This document shows positions 19,134-27,992 of a stretch of DNA of 64,000 bases, one piece after another. Below the pieces are notes generated by a model. It did not search any database, was not told where the DNA came from, and saw only the letters and a list, made by a program, of their open reading frames with translations. The first letter of the stretch is position 1, and every line of letters starts with the position of its first letter. The position numbers were made by a program, and so were the translations under genes. This stretch comes from CATQHP01 sp965214915 (GTDB lineage: Bacteria; Acidobacteriota; Terriglobia; Bryobacterales; UBA6623): contig CBDCCP010000001.1 in NCBI GenBank assembly GCA_965214915.1, forward strand, positions 1,674,001 to 1,738,000. The letters run 5' to 3'.

Positions 19134-19934
19134 ATGGAATCCAGTCCTTCCCGCATGCGCTGCTCCCACTGCGGCTACCGAAACTCAGAAGACAACCACC
19201 GCTGTACGCATTGCGGCCGCCGGTTCGAGCTTGTCGACGGCGGTTCCGCGTTCGTCGCGCGCATTCCAAAAAGCGCTGAAAAGCCGGATTCGCTGCGTCC
19301 GGCGCCCGCGCCGGAAGCCGCGCCGGCGCCGAGCGGGGCGGGACGGTCGAGCGAGCGGGGGCCGCGGGCCGATCTTCCGCCGCGCAGCCGCCCTGTGTCG
19401 TCATCCTTGCCGGCGTCCCGGCAACTCCCGCTGCCGCTGCCGCGAAACCCGGCGCCTCAGGCCGCTCCGCTTCTTCCCCTGCGGCCCATGCCCGCCGAAA
19501 CTCCCCGCGCCGCGCAAGCGGCGCCGCTCAAACGGCGCGCCCTGGCGTGTCTCCTGGACGGCGTATTGATTGCCGCCGCTACCGCAATCTTCGCTGCCGG
19601 CTTCATCGGCTTCAAGAGCCGCCTGCGTCCCGATTCCACCGCGGAAATCGGCTTTGAAACCGCCGCCTTGGTATTTTTCATCCTGCTCTGCTTCTATTTG
19701 TTGCTTTTCATCTACTTCACCGGCCGCACCCAAGGGATGCAATGGGCGCGGCTCGAAATCGCCGCGCTCGACGGAGCGGAGCCGACAGACTCCCAGCGGC
19801 TGATGCGGGTGCTGGGGATGATCGTCAGCACGGCCTCGTGCGGCATCGGTTTCGCCTGGGCCCTGGTCGATGAACGCAAGCTCACCTTCCACGACAACAT
19901 GTCGAAGACCGTGATCGTGGAAGCGGCGCAGTAA
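19134..19934 (+). CDS. RDD-family membrane protein with N-terminal zinc ribbon
   Basis: Membrane protein of unknown role, 266 residues from ATG 19134 (ATG 19155 is an alternative). Residues 8-30 form a zinc ribbon with two CxxC knuckles, MRCSHCGYRN and CTHCGRRFEL. A proline- and alanine-rich linker of about 100 residues follows. The C-terminal RDD domain starts with KRRALACLLDGVLIAAATAIF and has hydrophobic segments ALVFFILLCFYLLLFIYF and LGMIVSTASCGIGFAWALV. RDD proteins are small polytopic proteins, sometimes linked to transport. Divergent from atpH. No clear Shine-Dalgarno, so the start is uncertain. Confidence 0.75.
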   Translation: MESSPSRMRCSHCGYRNSEDNHRCTHCGRRFELVDGGSAFVARIPKSAEKPDSLRPAPAPEAAPAPSGAGRSSERGPRADLPPRSRPVSSSLPASRQLPLPLPRNPAPQAAPLLPLRPMPAETPRAAQAAPLKRRALACLLDGVLIAAATAIFAAGFIGFKSRLRPDSTAEIGFETAALVFFILLCFYLLLFIYFTGRTQGMQWARLEIAALDGAEPTDSQRLMRVLGMIVSTASCGIGFAWALVDERKLTFHDNMSKTVIVEAAQ

Positions 19935-19984
19935 GCAGTCCGGCGATTCCAGGGCGGAATTCGCCGCGGGCCGGCGCAAGCGTG

Positions 19985-19990
19985 TACAAT
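19985..19990 (+). promoter_or_regulatory. Putative -10 hexamer TACAAT, 11 bases before ATG 20002
   Basis: TACAAT just before the acyl-CoA dehydrogenase start implies a very short leader. There is no good Shine-Dalgarno or -35 nearby. Confidence 0.4.
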
Positions 19991-20001
19991 GGCGGATCGC
20001 C

Positions 20002-21126
20002 ATGCCACGCTTGCAAGACACCCCCGAGGAAGCCGCGTTCCGCGAACGGCTGCGCGCCTGGCTCTCCGCGAACGCCCCGAAAATCGACGGCCGCGACGTC
20101 GACGCCCTCAAAGCCTGGCAAAAGAAACTCTACGATGCCGGCTGGCTGGGCTTGAACTGGCCGCGGGAATACGGCGGACAAGGCGCCTCGTTCCGCGAGC
20201 AGGTCGTTTACAACGAAGAGGTCATTCGCGCCCAAACGCCGGCGCCGATCAACGGCATCGGCCTGATGATCGTCGGCCCGACGCTCATCGCCGTCGGCAG
20301 CGAAGAGCAAAAGCAACGCTACCTTGCCCCCATCCTCTCCGCCGAAGAAATCTGGTGTCAGGGTTTCTCCGAGCCCAACGCCGGTTCCGACCTGGCGGGG
20401 CTGCAAACGCGCGCCGTCTCCGATGGAGACGATTACGTCATCACCGGACAAAAAATCTGGACCTCGAACTCGCGCATCGCCGACTTCATCTTTCTACTCG
20501 TGCGCACCGCCCCCGATGCGCCCCGGCACAAGGGCATCACCGCCCTGATCGTCGACATGAAAACTCCCGGCGTGAGCGTCAAGCCGCTGCGCCAAATCAC
20601 CGGCGACGCCGAGTTCGGCGAGGTTTTCTTCGACGAGGCAAGAGTTCCGCAAGCCAACCGGGTAGGGGAAGAAAACGACGGCTGGATCGTGGCGATGAAG
20701 ACTTTCACGCGCGAACGCGCCAACATCTCCGTCTCCACCAGCGTCCGCCTCCAGCAGCAATGCGGCAATCTGCTCTCCGCCATCAAAGGCCGCGATGTAC
20801 CCGTCGATCCGCAATTGCGGCGCGAGGTCGCGCGGACATATCTCGACAGCGAATGCCTCAACCTTACCTGCGAGCGCCTCTCCGAGCAGCTTTTCGGCTT
20901 CGAGTCCTCGCTGGTAAAGATCGTCGGCTCGGAAGTCAACCAGCGCCTGCAAGAGCTCGGCTTGAGCATGCTCGGCCCCGACGCCCCGCTTATTGCGGAA
21001 GGCGATTTCGAGAAAACCTGGCAATTCGGCTTCCTGCGCTCGCGCGGCAACACGATCGAGGGAGGCACCTCCGAGATTCTGCGCGGCATCGTAGCCGAAC
21101 GCATCTTGGGACTGTCGCGCAAATAA
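20002..21126 (+). CDS. Acyl-CoA dehydrogenase, catalytic-type subunit
   Basis: 374-residue acyl-CoA dehydrogenase. FAD/substrate motifs WCQGFSEPNAGSDLAGLQT (about residue 118) and GQKIWTSNSRIADF are present. The C-terminal segment RGNTIEGGTSEILRG carries the Glu expected as catalytic base. The next gene encodes a second acyl-CoA dehydrogenase, 12 bases downstream, that lacks this Glu. Such adjacent unequal pairs form alpha2-beta2 heterotetramers in actinobacterial steroid side-chain degradation, and this subunit would be the active one. Other CoA thioesters (branched, aromatic) are equally possible. The family is certain; the pairing is inferred. Confidence 0.92.
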   Translation: MPRLQDTPEEAAFRERLRAWLSANAPKIDGRDVDALKAWQKKLYDAGWLGLNWPREYGGQGASFREQVVYNEEVIRAQTPAPINGIGLMIVGPTLIAVGSEEQKQRYLAPILSAEEIWCQGFSEPNAGSDLAGLQTRAVSDGDDYVITGQKIWTSNSRIADFIFLLVRTAPDAPRHKGITALIVDMKTPGVSVKPLRQITGDAEFGEVFFDEARVPQANRVGEENDGWIVAMKTFTRERANISVSTSVRLQQQCGNLLSAIKGRDVPVDPQLRREVARTYLDSECLNLTCERLSEQLFGFESSLVKIVGSEVNQRLQELGLSMLGPDAPLIAEGDFEKTWQFGFLRSRGNTIEGGTSEILRGIVAERILGLSRK

Positions 21127-21138
21127 AGGAGCGCCCAC

Positions 21139-22221
21139 ATGGATTTCCGCCTCACCGACGAACAAACGCTGCTGCGCAATTCCGCGCGCGACTTTCTGAC
21201 CCGCGAATGGCCGACGGCCGAACTGCGCCGCATGCTCGACGCCGAAGACGGCGCGGCCGCGGCAGGCGCCTTCTGGTCGAAAATCGTCGAGCTCGGCTGG
21301 CCGGGGCTGTTGGTGGCCGAGGAGTACGAGGGTCTGGGCCTGGGCAACTTCGACCTGGCGGTGCTGATGGAAGAGGCCGGGCGGCGGCTCATCCCCGGCG
21401 GTCTGTTCTCCAGCGGCGTGCTGGCCGCCCTGGCGTTGCAACGCCTCGGCAACGCCGCAGCGAAGCAGGCGTACTTGCCGCAGATCGCCGAGGGAGAAAT
21501 CCGCGCAACCCTGGGAATCTATCAACCCGGTTCCGGCTGGACGCTGATGCTGCTCGAGCCGCCCGCGGGCGGCGCCGTAACCAAGCGTTACGTTCCCGAC
21601 GCCGCTGGCGCCGACTTGATTCTCTGCGCCAACCGCACCGGCGGCAACGCGGTCGAGCTGACGGTTGCCGCAGACGCCGCGGTCGCCAATCTCGGCTCGA
21701 TGGACGTCACGCGGCCGCTTTTCGAGGTCGCCTGCCGCGCGGGCGGCGCGGAAAAAATCGGCGAGGGGACGATCGGCGATCTGCAGGCCGTCATCGACCA
21801 GGCGACAATCGCGCTCGCCGCGGAAATGGTGGGCGGAGCCGCGGACCTGCTCGACCAGACCGTGACTTATATCAAGCAGCGCAAGCAGTTCGGACGCTCC
21901 GTCGCCGTGTTCCAGGCGGTCCAGCACAAGGCCGCCGATATGTTGATCGACCTGGAACAAGCGCGCACCGCGGTCTATTACGCCGCAGCCGCGGCCGATG
22001 AGCAGCCGGAGAACCTGGGGCGCGCCGCGTCGATGGCCAAGGCCGCGGCCAACGCGGCCTACGTCGAAGCCGCCAAGAAGGCCATTCAACTCCACGGCGG
22101 CATCGGCTTCACCTGGGAGCAGGACCTGCATCTCTATCTCAAGCGGGCGAAATCTTGCGAGTACGCCTTCGGCGACACCGACTGGCATCTCGACCGCCTC
22201 GCCCACGGCCTGGGCATTTGA
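21139..22221 (+). CDS. Acyl-CoA dehydrogenase, probable non-catalytic partner subunit
   Basis: 360 residues from ATG 21139, preceded by AAAGGAG. The N-terminal helices (LTDEQTLLRNSARDFL) and FAD-domain helices (QRKQFGRSVAVFQAVQHKAADM, in which RKQFGR is typical) are present. The central beta-domain is divergent (GIYQPGSGWTL in place of the usual SEPxxGSD motif), and the C-terminus reads AKSCEYAFGDTDWH with no EGT motif. This suggests the structural partner of the preceding gene in a heteromeric enzyme. Ends 29 bases from the convergent DUF3604 gene. Confidence 0.88.
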   Translation: MDFRLTDEQTLLRNSARDFLTREWPTAELRRMLDAEDGAAAAGAFWSKIVELGWPGLLVAEEYEGLGLGNFDLAVLMEEAGRRLIPGGLFSSGVLAALALQRLGNAAAKQAYLPQIAEGEIRATLGIYQPGSGWTLMLLEPPAGGAVTKRYVPDAAGADLILCANRTGGNAVELTVAADAAVANLGSMDVTRPLFEVACRAGGAEKIGEGTIGDLQAVIDQATIALAAEMVGGAADLLDQTVTYIKQRKQFGRSVAVFQAVQHKAADMLIDLEQARTAVYYAAAAADEQPENLGRAASMAKAAANAAYVEAAKKAIQLHGGIGFTWEQDLHLYLKRAKSCEYAFGDTDWHLDRLAHGLGI

Positions 22222-22250
22222 GCTTCTTTCCCGCGGGCGCCGCAGCGGGC

Positions 22251-24629
22251 CTAATTCACCCAGACCGGGCTGGCCCAACCCTTGTTCGTGTCGAGTTGCT
22301 CCATGCGCAGATAGTAGTAATCCCCCGGCTGAGGGGCCTCGCGGTCTTCGTAATCCAAGTCGATATCCAGCGGCCCCGCGGCGTTCACCAGTTCGCATTC
22401 CAGCACGAAGGCGACGTCGATGCCCATCATTTTCAGATAGCTGTGCTCGAACGGCTTGGTTCCCGTGAGCGTTTGGCGGTAATAGCCGTCCCGCTTGAGC
22501 GCATCGAGCGGAATGTCGGCCGCGATCGTCCCCAGATGCGGGTCTTCCAACTCGAAGCGCAGCGACCCCGAGACGCCGGAAATATCGACCAGCATGCCGT
22601 CGCGGTCGTTCGACGTGGCCGCCGTGCGCCAGGTAATGTTCCGGCCGTCCTGCCGCATCGATTCGAACTGCTGATCGCGGTGCAAATCGCGGCGCAGCCG
22701 CAGCGTCCCGGAGTCGGCGGAAAGCTTGCCGTCGCCCAAGCCGATATTGGCCCGCCGCTGGTAAATGTTGTCGCCCCACTGGATGCGCGCCAGCGAGCCG
22801 CGGTTCCGCGACGGATAGACCGAGTGGATGACCTTTGAGTTTTTCAGCAGATCGACGCGGGTCAGCGGCTCCGTGCCCGCAACATGGGCGTGGATCCTGG
22901 CCGTCTCGAAGTGGCTGCTCGGCAACTCGCCCCCCATCGGCTCGCCGTTGACGTGGAAGTCCATCAGGATGCGCTCGTTTCCCGTTACGCCGAAAGTCAT
23001 CCGCTCCTGCAGGCCGTCCCAGATATCGCCGCGGGACCGCCCGTAGGCGTAAACGCCGGTGAGCGCGTTGGTCATGGTGTAGATCAGCCCCGGATACGAA
23101 TTGCCGAAGCCGACCGTATGGTTGTCGCTCGACGCGGTCGCGCTCAGCCGCAGCCCGGCTTCGAGATGCTTCTGCCAGGACTCTTCGAATACCCCGTGAA
23201 CGGAAGCAATCTCGAAACCCCGCTCGATGCGCGGATTCGATTTGTGCTTCCAGTTCGGCGGGCCGCCGCCTACGTGCGGGATCACCATCGCCGGGGCGCC
23301 CGCGCGCTCGAGGATGTCCATCATCTCGCCGATGTCCGCCCGGTTGCGGTTGGGCTCGATCTGCATCGTCGTCCGCGCCTCGTCCCCCCTATAGAAAACG
23401 TTGTGGTGCCCGCCGGCCGCCGTCCCCACGCTGTACTCGTAGGCCAGGATGGTGACGAAATCTTTCCAGCCGTTGAGCAGCTTGTTGGCGCGCATCATGT
23501 CCGGCCAGTTGTCGCGCGGGTCTCTGAACTTGTCGAAGTGGTAGCTCGGCCCCGTGACGCTCAAGGGCATGTGGTGCGGCGTCAGGGCGCCGAAATCGAG
23601 CAGGCCGTTGCGCCGCGCATGCAGATAAAGCTCTTCGTAAACCCCGCGCCCGTCGTGCAAATAGGTGTGCTGGTGAAGATCGCCGTAATAAACCCTGCGT
23701 TTGGGGTGCTCCTCGACGCGGATCGGATTGCTGACCCCGCGCAGCGCGCCGTCTTTGGAGCGCACCTCCAAGCGGTAAACGCCCTCGTCGTTGGCTATGA
23801 CGTTGCGGGCAACGTAGTGCAGCAGGGCCGGATCGTACTCGAATGCGCTCGCCCCCAGCTTGGCGTCGACGAATTCGAGCTCATGGCCCTGGTAGTTGCC
23901 GGCGAGCGACTGCCATTCGTCCGACGGAACGGCCTCGACCGCAAACGGCTCGCGCACGCCCACGAAAGCCGGCGCGTAAACCCGCAGCATCTTGGCCGGA
24001 CCGCCGGTGACTTTCAGGAACGCATCGCCGCCGTAATCGCGCGGGCGCTCATCGGCGCCGACGATGAGCACGCGGAAATTGAACAGATTCTCCGCGTAGT
24101 GCTGCATGCGCACTCCCCGCCGCCCGCCGAGGTCGAAATAAACCTTGTCCCCCTTTTGCAGCGATCCCGCGGTCAGAGCGGCGCCCAAAGTCTTGCGGTA
24201 GGGGAAAACATTTATCTTGTTGCGCTGCACGTAATTGGTGTAGATGCGCTTCGTGAACGCGGCGCCCGCGGCGGTGGTTTCGAGATCGAAGTAGGCCGGG
24301 CCGTCGGGGTCGTCGATCTGAAACTCCTCGACGTCGCTGGTGAAGTGCTTCCAGATTTCGAGCGCCTCGCCCTGCGCGACGCCGGCCTCGCCGACCGTGT
24401 ACTCGAGGCGCACGCGCCGGCGCTTGCCCGCCTCGACCACCGGAGACGACAGCAGCTTCACCGCGCCTTGCGTCGGAAATCCGGGCGGCATGTACCCGCC
24501 GGGCCGGTAGTCGATGCGCATCGAAGCGGGATCGAACGCCGCGCCAGCCCTGTCCGCCGGCCGGTTCGCATAAACGACCGCGATCGCCGAGCAGGCGAGC
24601 AGCAAAAGAGTGAACGAATGTTTGCCCAT
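22251..24629 (-). CDS. Secreted DUF3604 protein (PHP-like metal-dependent fold)
   Basis: 792 residues from ATG 24629, with signal peptide GKHSFTLLLLACSAIAVVYA. The N-terminal third is a beta-rich region. From about residue 310 the DUF3604 domain starts with YYGDLHQHTYLHDGRGVYEE and continues with LLDFGALTPHH and TASSDNHTVGFG; these His/Asp clusters resemble PHP phosphoesterase metal ligands. The family is widespread in marine and environmental bacteria, and its biochemical role is not established to my knowledge. Neighbours (acetylesterase, sugar oxidoreductase, sugar kinase) suggest carbohydrate or aryl-ester metabolism. A TACAAT -10 lies 9 bases before the start. Confidence 0.85.
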   Translation of the reverse strand: MGKHSFTLLLLACSAIAVVYANRPADRAGAAFDPASMRIDYRPGGYMPPGFPTQGAVKLLSSPVVEAGKRRRVRLEYTVGEAGVAQGEALEIWKHFTSDVEEFQIDDPDGPAYFDLETTAAGAAFTKRIYTNYVQRNKINVFPYRKTLGAALTAGSLQKGDKVYFDLGGRRGVRMQHYAENLFNFRVLIVGADERPRDYGGDAFLKVTGGPAKMLRVYAPAFVGVREPFAVEAVPSDEWQSLAGNYQGHELEFVDAKLGASAFEYDPALLHYVARNVIANDEGVYRLEVRSKDGALRGVSNPIRVEEHPKRRVYYGDLHQHTYLHDGRGVYEELYLHARRNGLLDFGALTPHHMPLSVTGPSYHFDKFRDPRDNWPDMMRANKLLNGWKDFVTILAYEYSVGTAAGGHHNVFYRGDEARTTMQIEPNRNRADIGEMMDILERAGAPAMVIPHVGGGPPNWKHKSNPRIERGFEIASVHGVFEESWQKHLEAGLRLSATASSDNHTVGFGNSYPGLIYTMTNALTGVYAYGRSRGDIWDGLQERMTFGVTGNERILMDFHVNGEPMGGELPSSHFETARIHAHVAGTEPLTRVDLLKNSKVIHSVYPSRNRGSLARIQWGDNIYQRRANIGLGDGKLSADSGTLRLRRDLHRDQQFESMRQDGRNITWRTAATSNDRDGMLVDISGVSGSLRFELEDPHLGTIAADIPLDALKRDGYYRQTLTGTKPFEHSYLKMMGIDVAFVLECELVNAAGPLDIDLDYEDREAPQPGDYYYLRMEQLDTNKGWASPVWVN

Positions 24630-24638
24630 GGCGGCACG

Positions 24639-24644
24639 ATTGTA
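24639..24644 (-). promoter_or_regulatory. Putative -10 hexamer TACAAT, 9 bases before ATG 24629
   Basis: TACAAT on the minus strand immediately ahead of the DUF3604 gene. The 91-bp gap to the divergent esterase gene has no clear -35. Confidence 0.4.
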
Positions 24645-24720
24645 ACGCACCCGGAACGAGGGCTGCGCCGCCGCGCGGCCGGCGTCGACGGTTCGGCAAG
24701 CCTTCGCTATGCTGTTCACC

Positions 24721-26181
24721 ATGAAACGCCGTCTCGCGGGACTTCTCCTGATCGCCTCGGCCGCCTCGGCCGCCTCGGCCGGCGACATCGGCCAAGCGCC
24801 GCTGATCTTCCGCGAGGACTGGACGGCAACGCCGCCGGCGCTGCCCCTCACGCAGCGCGACGTGGCCAACCCCGAGCTCTCCCTGGCGGTCCACGGCCCG
24901 GGCGCCGGGCTCGTCAAAAAAAGCTTCCACGACGCCCGCAAGTGGGACGCCCACTACGTCTGGTCCGGACTCGCTCAGGGAACCTGGGCGGTCACGCTGT
25001 CGCTCAAGTCCGGCGGCCCGATGGATCTTTCCACCGCCGCGACCGTACGCTGGCGCAGCAAGCAGGCGGGCTTCCGCGCCCTCCGCCTGGTCGTCGGCCT
25101 GGCCGATGGCGCGTGGCTGGTCAGCGAGGAAAGCGACCCTGCCGCAAGCGATTGGCGCGTCCACGAGTTCGCTCTTGCGGGAATGCGCTGGCGCCGGCTC
25201 GACATCGAGACCGTCACGGAAGCCCGCCGGGCCGAGAACGTCGATTTGAGCCGCGTGTACGCGGTCGGCTTTACCGACCTGATGCCCGGCGGGCGCAGCG
25301 CCGCCTGCTCGCGCCTCGATTGGATCGAAGTTTACGGCCAACGGGTCGTCGCAGACCCGACGCAACTGTTCATCCTCTCCGGGCAGTCGAACATGGTCGG
25401 CTGGGGCAACAGCCTCGAGCTCGACAGCGTCGCCCGCTTCGGCCACGACAACCGCCTGCTCATGTTCGAGAGCGGCGAATGGCGGAACCTCAAGCCCTTC
25501 AAAAAGCCGTCCGAAAGGCAACGCGAGGGCTGGAACATCGCCGAGCATACGTTCGGTCCCGAGATCGGTTTCGCCCGCGCCCTCGCCGAAGCCTGGCCCG
25601 ACAAACGCATCGGCATCGTCAAGCAAGCCGTCGGCGGCACAGGCATCATGGCCTGGGCTCCCGAATGGAACGCAGCCGACGCCGACCTGACGAACGACGC
25701 TCGCAAAGGCTCCCTTTACAAGGAACTGATCGGCAAGGCGCTCGCCGCGAAAGAAGCGGGCGACGTCGAGTTGCGCGGCTTCCTCTGGCTGCAGGGCGGC
25801 AAAGACATGATCGCCATGAAAACCGCCGAGCGCTACGCCGAGAATCTCAAAGCCCTCGTCGCCGCCGTCCGCCGCGACCTCGGCGCCCCGCGGCTGCCGT
25901 TTCTGGTCGGGACCTACCGCCAAGGCGCCATACCCGACTCCCTCGACGGCCTCGATTTAAGCAATTTCACATTCGAGAGCGACAAGCCCCGCCCGGGCGC
26001 TCTTACGGTCATGAAAGCGCAAACCGACGCGCCCCGCTACATTCCCGTCTCGAACTTCGTCATCTTGCGCGATCTTCCGCGGCATCCCGGAAACGTTCAC
26101 GCCAACACCGAGGGCATGCTCCGCGCCGGCCGCGCCTACGCCGACGTTTTTCTGCGAACCTTCGGCGATAAGGACCGCTAA
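24721..26181 (+). CDS. Secreted sialate O-acetylesterase-like carbohydrate esterase (SASA domain)
   Basis: SGNH-type esterase predicted to remove acetyl groups from carbohydrates, 486 residues from ATG 24721, with signal peptide KRRLAGLLLIASAASAASA. Residues 25-215 look like a beta-sandwich accessory domain. The catalytic domain opens with the nucleophile motif LSGQSNMVGWG (about residue 220), continues with VKQAVGGTGIMAW and WLQGGKDM, and ends with NVHANTEGM, holding the probable catalytic His. The stop codon overlaps that of the convergent Gfo/Idh gene by 4 bp. Sialic acid itself need not be the substrate; acetylated plant or algal glycans are common for this fold. Confidence 0.86.
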   Translation: MKRRLAGLLLIASAASAASAGDIGQAPLIFREDWTATPPALPLTQRDVANPELSLAVHGPGAGLVKKSFHDARKWDAHYVWSGLAQGTWAVTLSLKSGGPMDLSTAATVRWRSKQAGFRALRLVVGLADGAWLVSEESDPAASDWRVHEFALAGMRWRRLDIETVTEARRAENVDLSRVYAVGFTDLMPGGRSAACSRLDWIEVYGQRVVADPTQLFILSGQSNMVGWGNSLELDSVARFGHDNRLLMFESGEWRNLKPFKKPSERQREGWNIAEHTFGPEIGFARALAEAWPDKRIGIVKQAVGGTGIMAWAPEWNAADADLTNDARKGSLYKELIGKALAAKEAGDVELRGFLWLQGGKDMIAMKTAERYAENLKALVAAVRRDLGAPRLPFLVGTYRQGAIPDSLDGLDLSNFTFESDKPRPGALTVMKAQTDAPRYIPVSNFVILRDLPRHPGNVHANTEGMLRAGRAYADVFLRTFGDKDR

Positions 26182-27299
26182 AGCCCCGTTTCGACCCAGC
26201 GGCGCTCGCGCGCGGAAGTTTCGACCGCGTCGAGCACGCGCTGTACTTGCAGCGCATCGTCCAAGGTCGGCTGCGCCGGCTCGCCGCTTTCGAGTCCGGC
26301 CAAGAAGTCGGCCAGCGCGGCGATAAACGTATGCTCGTATCCGAGCAAGTGCCCCGGCCGCCAGATCTTCGCCGCGTAGGGGTGGTCCGCGCCGGTGACC
26401 AGGATCGTGTTCGTGCCCTGCAGTCGCTTTTCGGCGGTCGCATCGACGTAATGCAGGCGGTTGAGTTCCTCGAGGTCGAAGCGCAACATGCCCTTTTCGC
26501 CGTGTACCTCGAAGCGGTTTGCGTTTCTGAAGCCCACCGCGAAGCGCGTCGCCTCGAAAGTGGCCAGCGTCCCGTTGGCGAAGCGCGCCTGCGCCAGCAC
26601 GACGTCGTCCACGTCGACCGGGTACGTTTTCCCCGGCCTGCCCGGGTCGGGCTTCTCGTCGAAGAAAGTCTCCATCGTCGCCGAGACTTCGCGGATCGGC
26701 CCCAGCAGCAGCATCGCCGTATCGATCAGGTGCGAGTTGAGATCGCCGTTGGCCCCCGAACCGGCCGTTGCTTTGGACAGCCGCCAAGCCGCGGGCCGCG
26801 TAAAATCGTTCCCCCATTCCTGCAAATACGCTGCGCGGTACTGGAAGATACGGCCCAACTTGCCCTCGTGAACGAGTTGCCGCGCCAACTCGACGGCGGG
26901 CACGCGGCGGTAGTTGAACCAAACCATGTTGGGGACGCCCTTCGCCGCCTCCGCCATCGCCGCCGCCTCGGCGGCATTGTTCGCCGGCGGCTTCTCGCAG
27001 AGCACCATCTTGCCCGCCTCCGCCGCAGCTATGGCCATTTCGGCATGCAGAGCGTTCGGCGTGCAGATATCGACGATATCGATGTCGTCCCGTTCGACGA
27101 TGCGCCGCCAATCGGTCTCGACCCGCTCCCACTCCCAGGTCTTGGCGAATGCGGCGAGCCTCTCGCGGTTGCGACCGCAGACGATCTTCCTGCGCACCTT
27201 GCGCAATTCGGGAAAGAAGTGGCCGACCTGAGCGTAAGCGTTGCTATGCGCCTTGCCCATAAAGCCCTGCCCGATCAAGGCAACGTTCAATGCCGACAT
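26178..27299 (-). CDS. Gfo/Idh/MocA-family NAD(P)-dependent sugar oxidoreductase
   Basis: Cytoplasmic dehydrogenase acting on a sugar or inositol-like substrate, 373 residues. N-terminal Rossmann motif LNVALIGQGFMGKAHSNAY, then DIDIVDICTPNALHAEMA and the hallmark GKMVLCEKPPANN, in which the Lys is the catalytic EKP lysine. The C-terminal alpha/beta domain includes GANGDLNSHLIDTAMLLLG with the expected His-Asp pair. Usual family length. Its place between the esterase and the rhamnulokinase suggests processing of a released monosaccharide. Confidence 0.92.
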   Translation of the reverse strand: MSALNVALIGQGFMGKAHSNAYAQVGHFFPELRKVRRKIVCGRNRERLAAFAKTWEWERVETDWRRIVERDDIDIVDICTPNALHAEMAIAAAEAGKMVLCEKPPANNAAEAAAMAEAAKGVPNMVWFNYRRVPAVELARQLVHEGKLGRIFQYRAAYLQEWGNDFTRPAAWRLSKATAGSGANGDLNSHLIDTAMLLLGPIREVSATMETFFDEKPDPGRPGKTYPVDVDDVVLAQARFANGTLATFEATRFAVGFRNANRFEVHGEKGMLRFDLEELNRLHYVDATAEKRLQGTNTILVTGADHPYAAKIWRPGHLLGYEHTFIAALADFLAGLESGEPAQPTLDDALQVQRVLDAVETSARERRWVETGL

Positions 27300-27408
27300 G
27301 GAATGCAGGTTAGCACTTGGGCGGATTCCGAGTACTCGACCGGCTGACGACCCGGCGCGCGGCCGCGGCGGGCGCTCTTAAAACGCTTGTCCCGCGCGGG
27401 ATTCCTTG

Positions 27409-27723
27409 TTAAACATTCAGCCGGACGCTCGGAAGCGGCATATCGGCCCTTGTCGGCAGAAGGCGGATCGCAGCGCCCTTTTCCTTATCCGCCGAGACAA
27501 GATCGAAATGCGCTTGCAGATTGAGCCAGAATTGCGGTTCGACGCCGAACCAGTGCCCCAAGCGCAGGGCCGTGTCGCCGGTGATAGCGCGCTTGCCGTT
27601 GACGATCCGGCTTACGCGATTGGCCGGCACGTTGATCTGGCGCGCAAATTCCGTAGGCGTTACGCCCAACTCCTCCAATTCGTCCTTCAAAACCCGACCG
27701 GGGTGGATGGTTCGTCTCAGCAT
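27409..27723 (-). CDS. higA: Antitoxin HigA/VapI type, XRE helix-turn-helix
   Basis: 104-residue DNA-binding antitoxin from ATG 27723 with GGAGG upstream. Starts RRTIHPGRVLKDELEELGV. The helix-turn-helix is TPTEFARQINVPANRVSRIV, then NGKRAITGDTALRLGHWFG and PQFWLNLQAHFDL, all hallmarks of the family. A longer in-frame reading upstream has no coding character. Its partner toxin upstream is reduced to a C-terminal remnant, so this is an orphan antitoxin. Confidence 0.92.
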   Translation of the reverse strand: MLRRTIHPGRVLKDELEELGVTPTEFARQINVPANRVSRIVNGKRAITGDTALRLGHWFGVEPQFWLNLQAHFDLVSADKEKGAAIRLLPTRADMPLPSVRLNV

Positions 27724-27742
27724 GAGCAATCCTCCTTCTGTT

Positions 27743-27838
27743 TTATGGGTGATAATCCACGATCTCGACGTTGCTCGATCCCGATTGTCCGGCAGGCCAG
27801 TCGAAACGGATCCGCCATTGCCGGTTCCGGTATTGACG
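27743..27838 (-). pseudogene. higB: Truncated HigB toxin, C-terminal remnant
   Basis: About 30 codons in one frame read QYRNRQWRIRFDW, then NVEIVDYHP and a stop, 19 bases before the higA start. This matches the last part of HigB toxins (QWRICF.W ... VEIVDYH). Upstream of it the frame loses all resemblance, and the rhamnulokinase gene ends about 150 bp away, so the first two thirds of the toxin are deleted. Confidence 0.75.
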
Positions 27839-27992
27839 GCATATGCGAAGAGTACAAGAAAAGATGAAGGTTCCAAGCTCGAACCCAAGCCATGCGTTCC
27901 ACGGCGCCGGGCTTCAGTCGAGCTGCAAGCGGCAAGCGGCAATCCCAACACCCTGGAATCGGAAAAACCGTCCCAATCCGGCCGCGGGCGGG

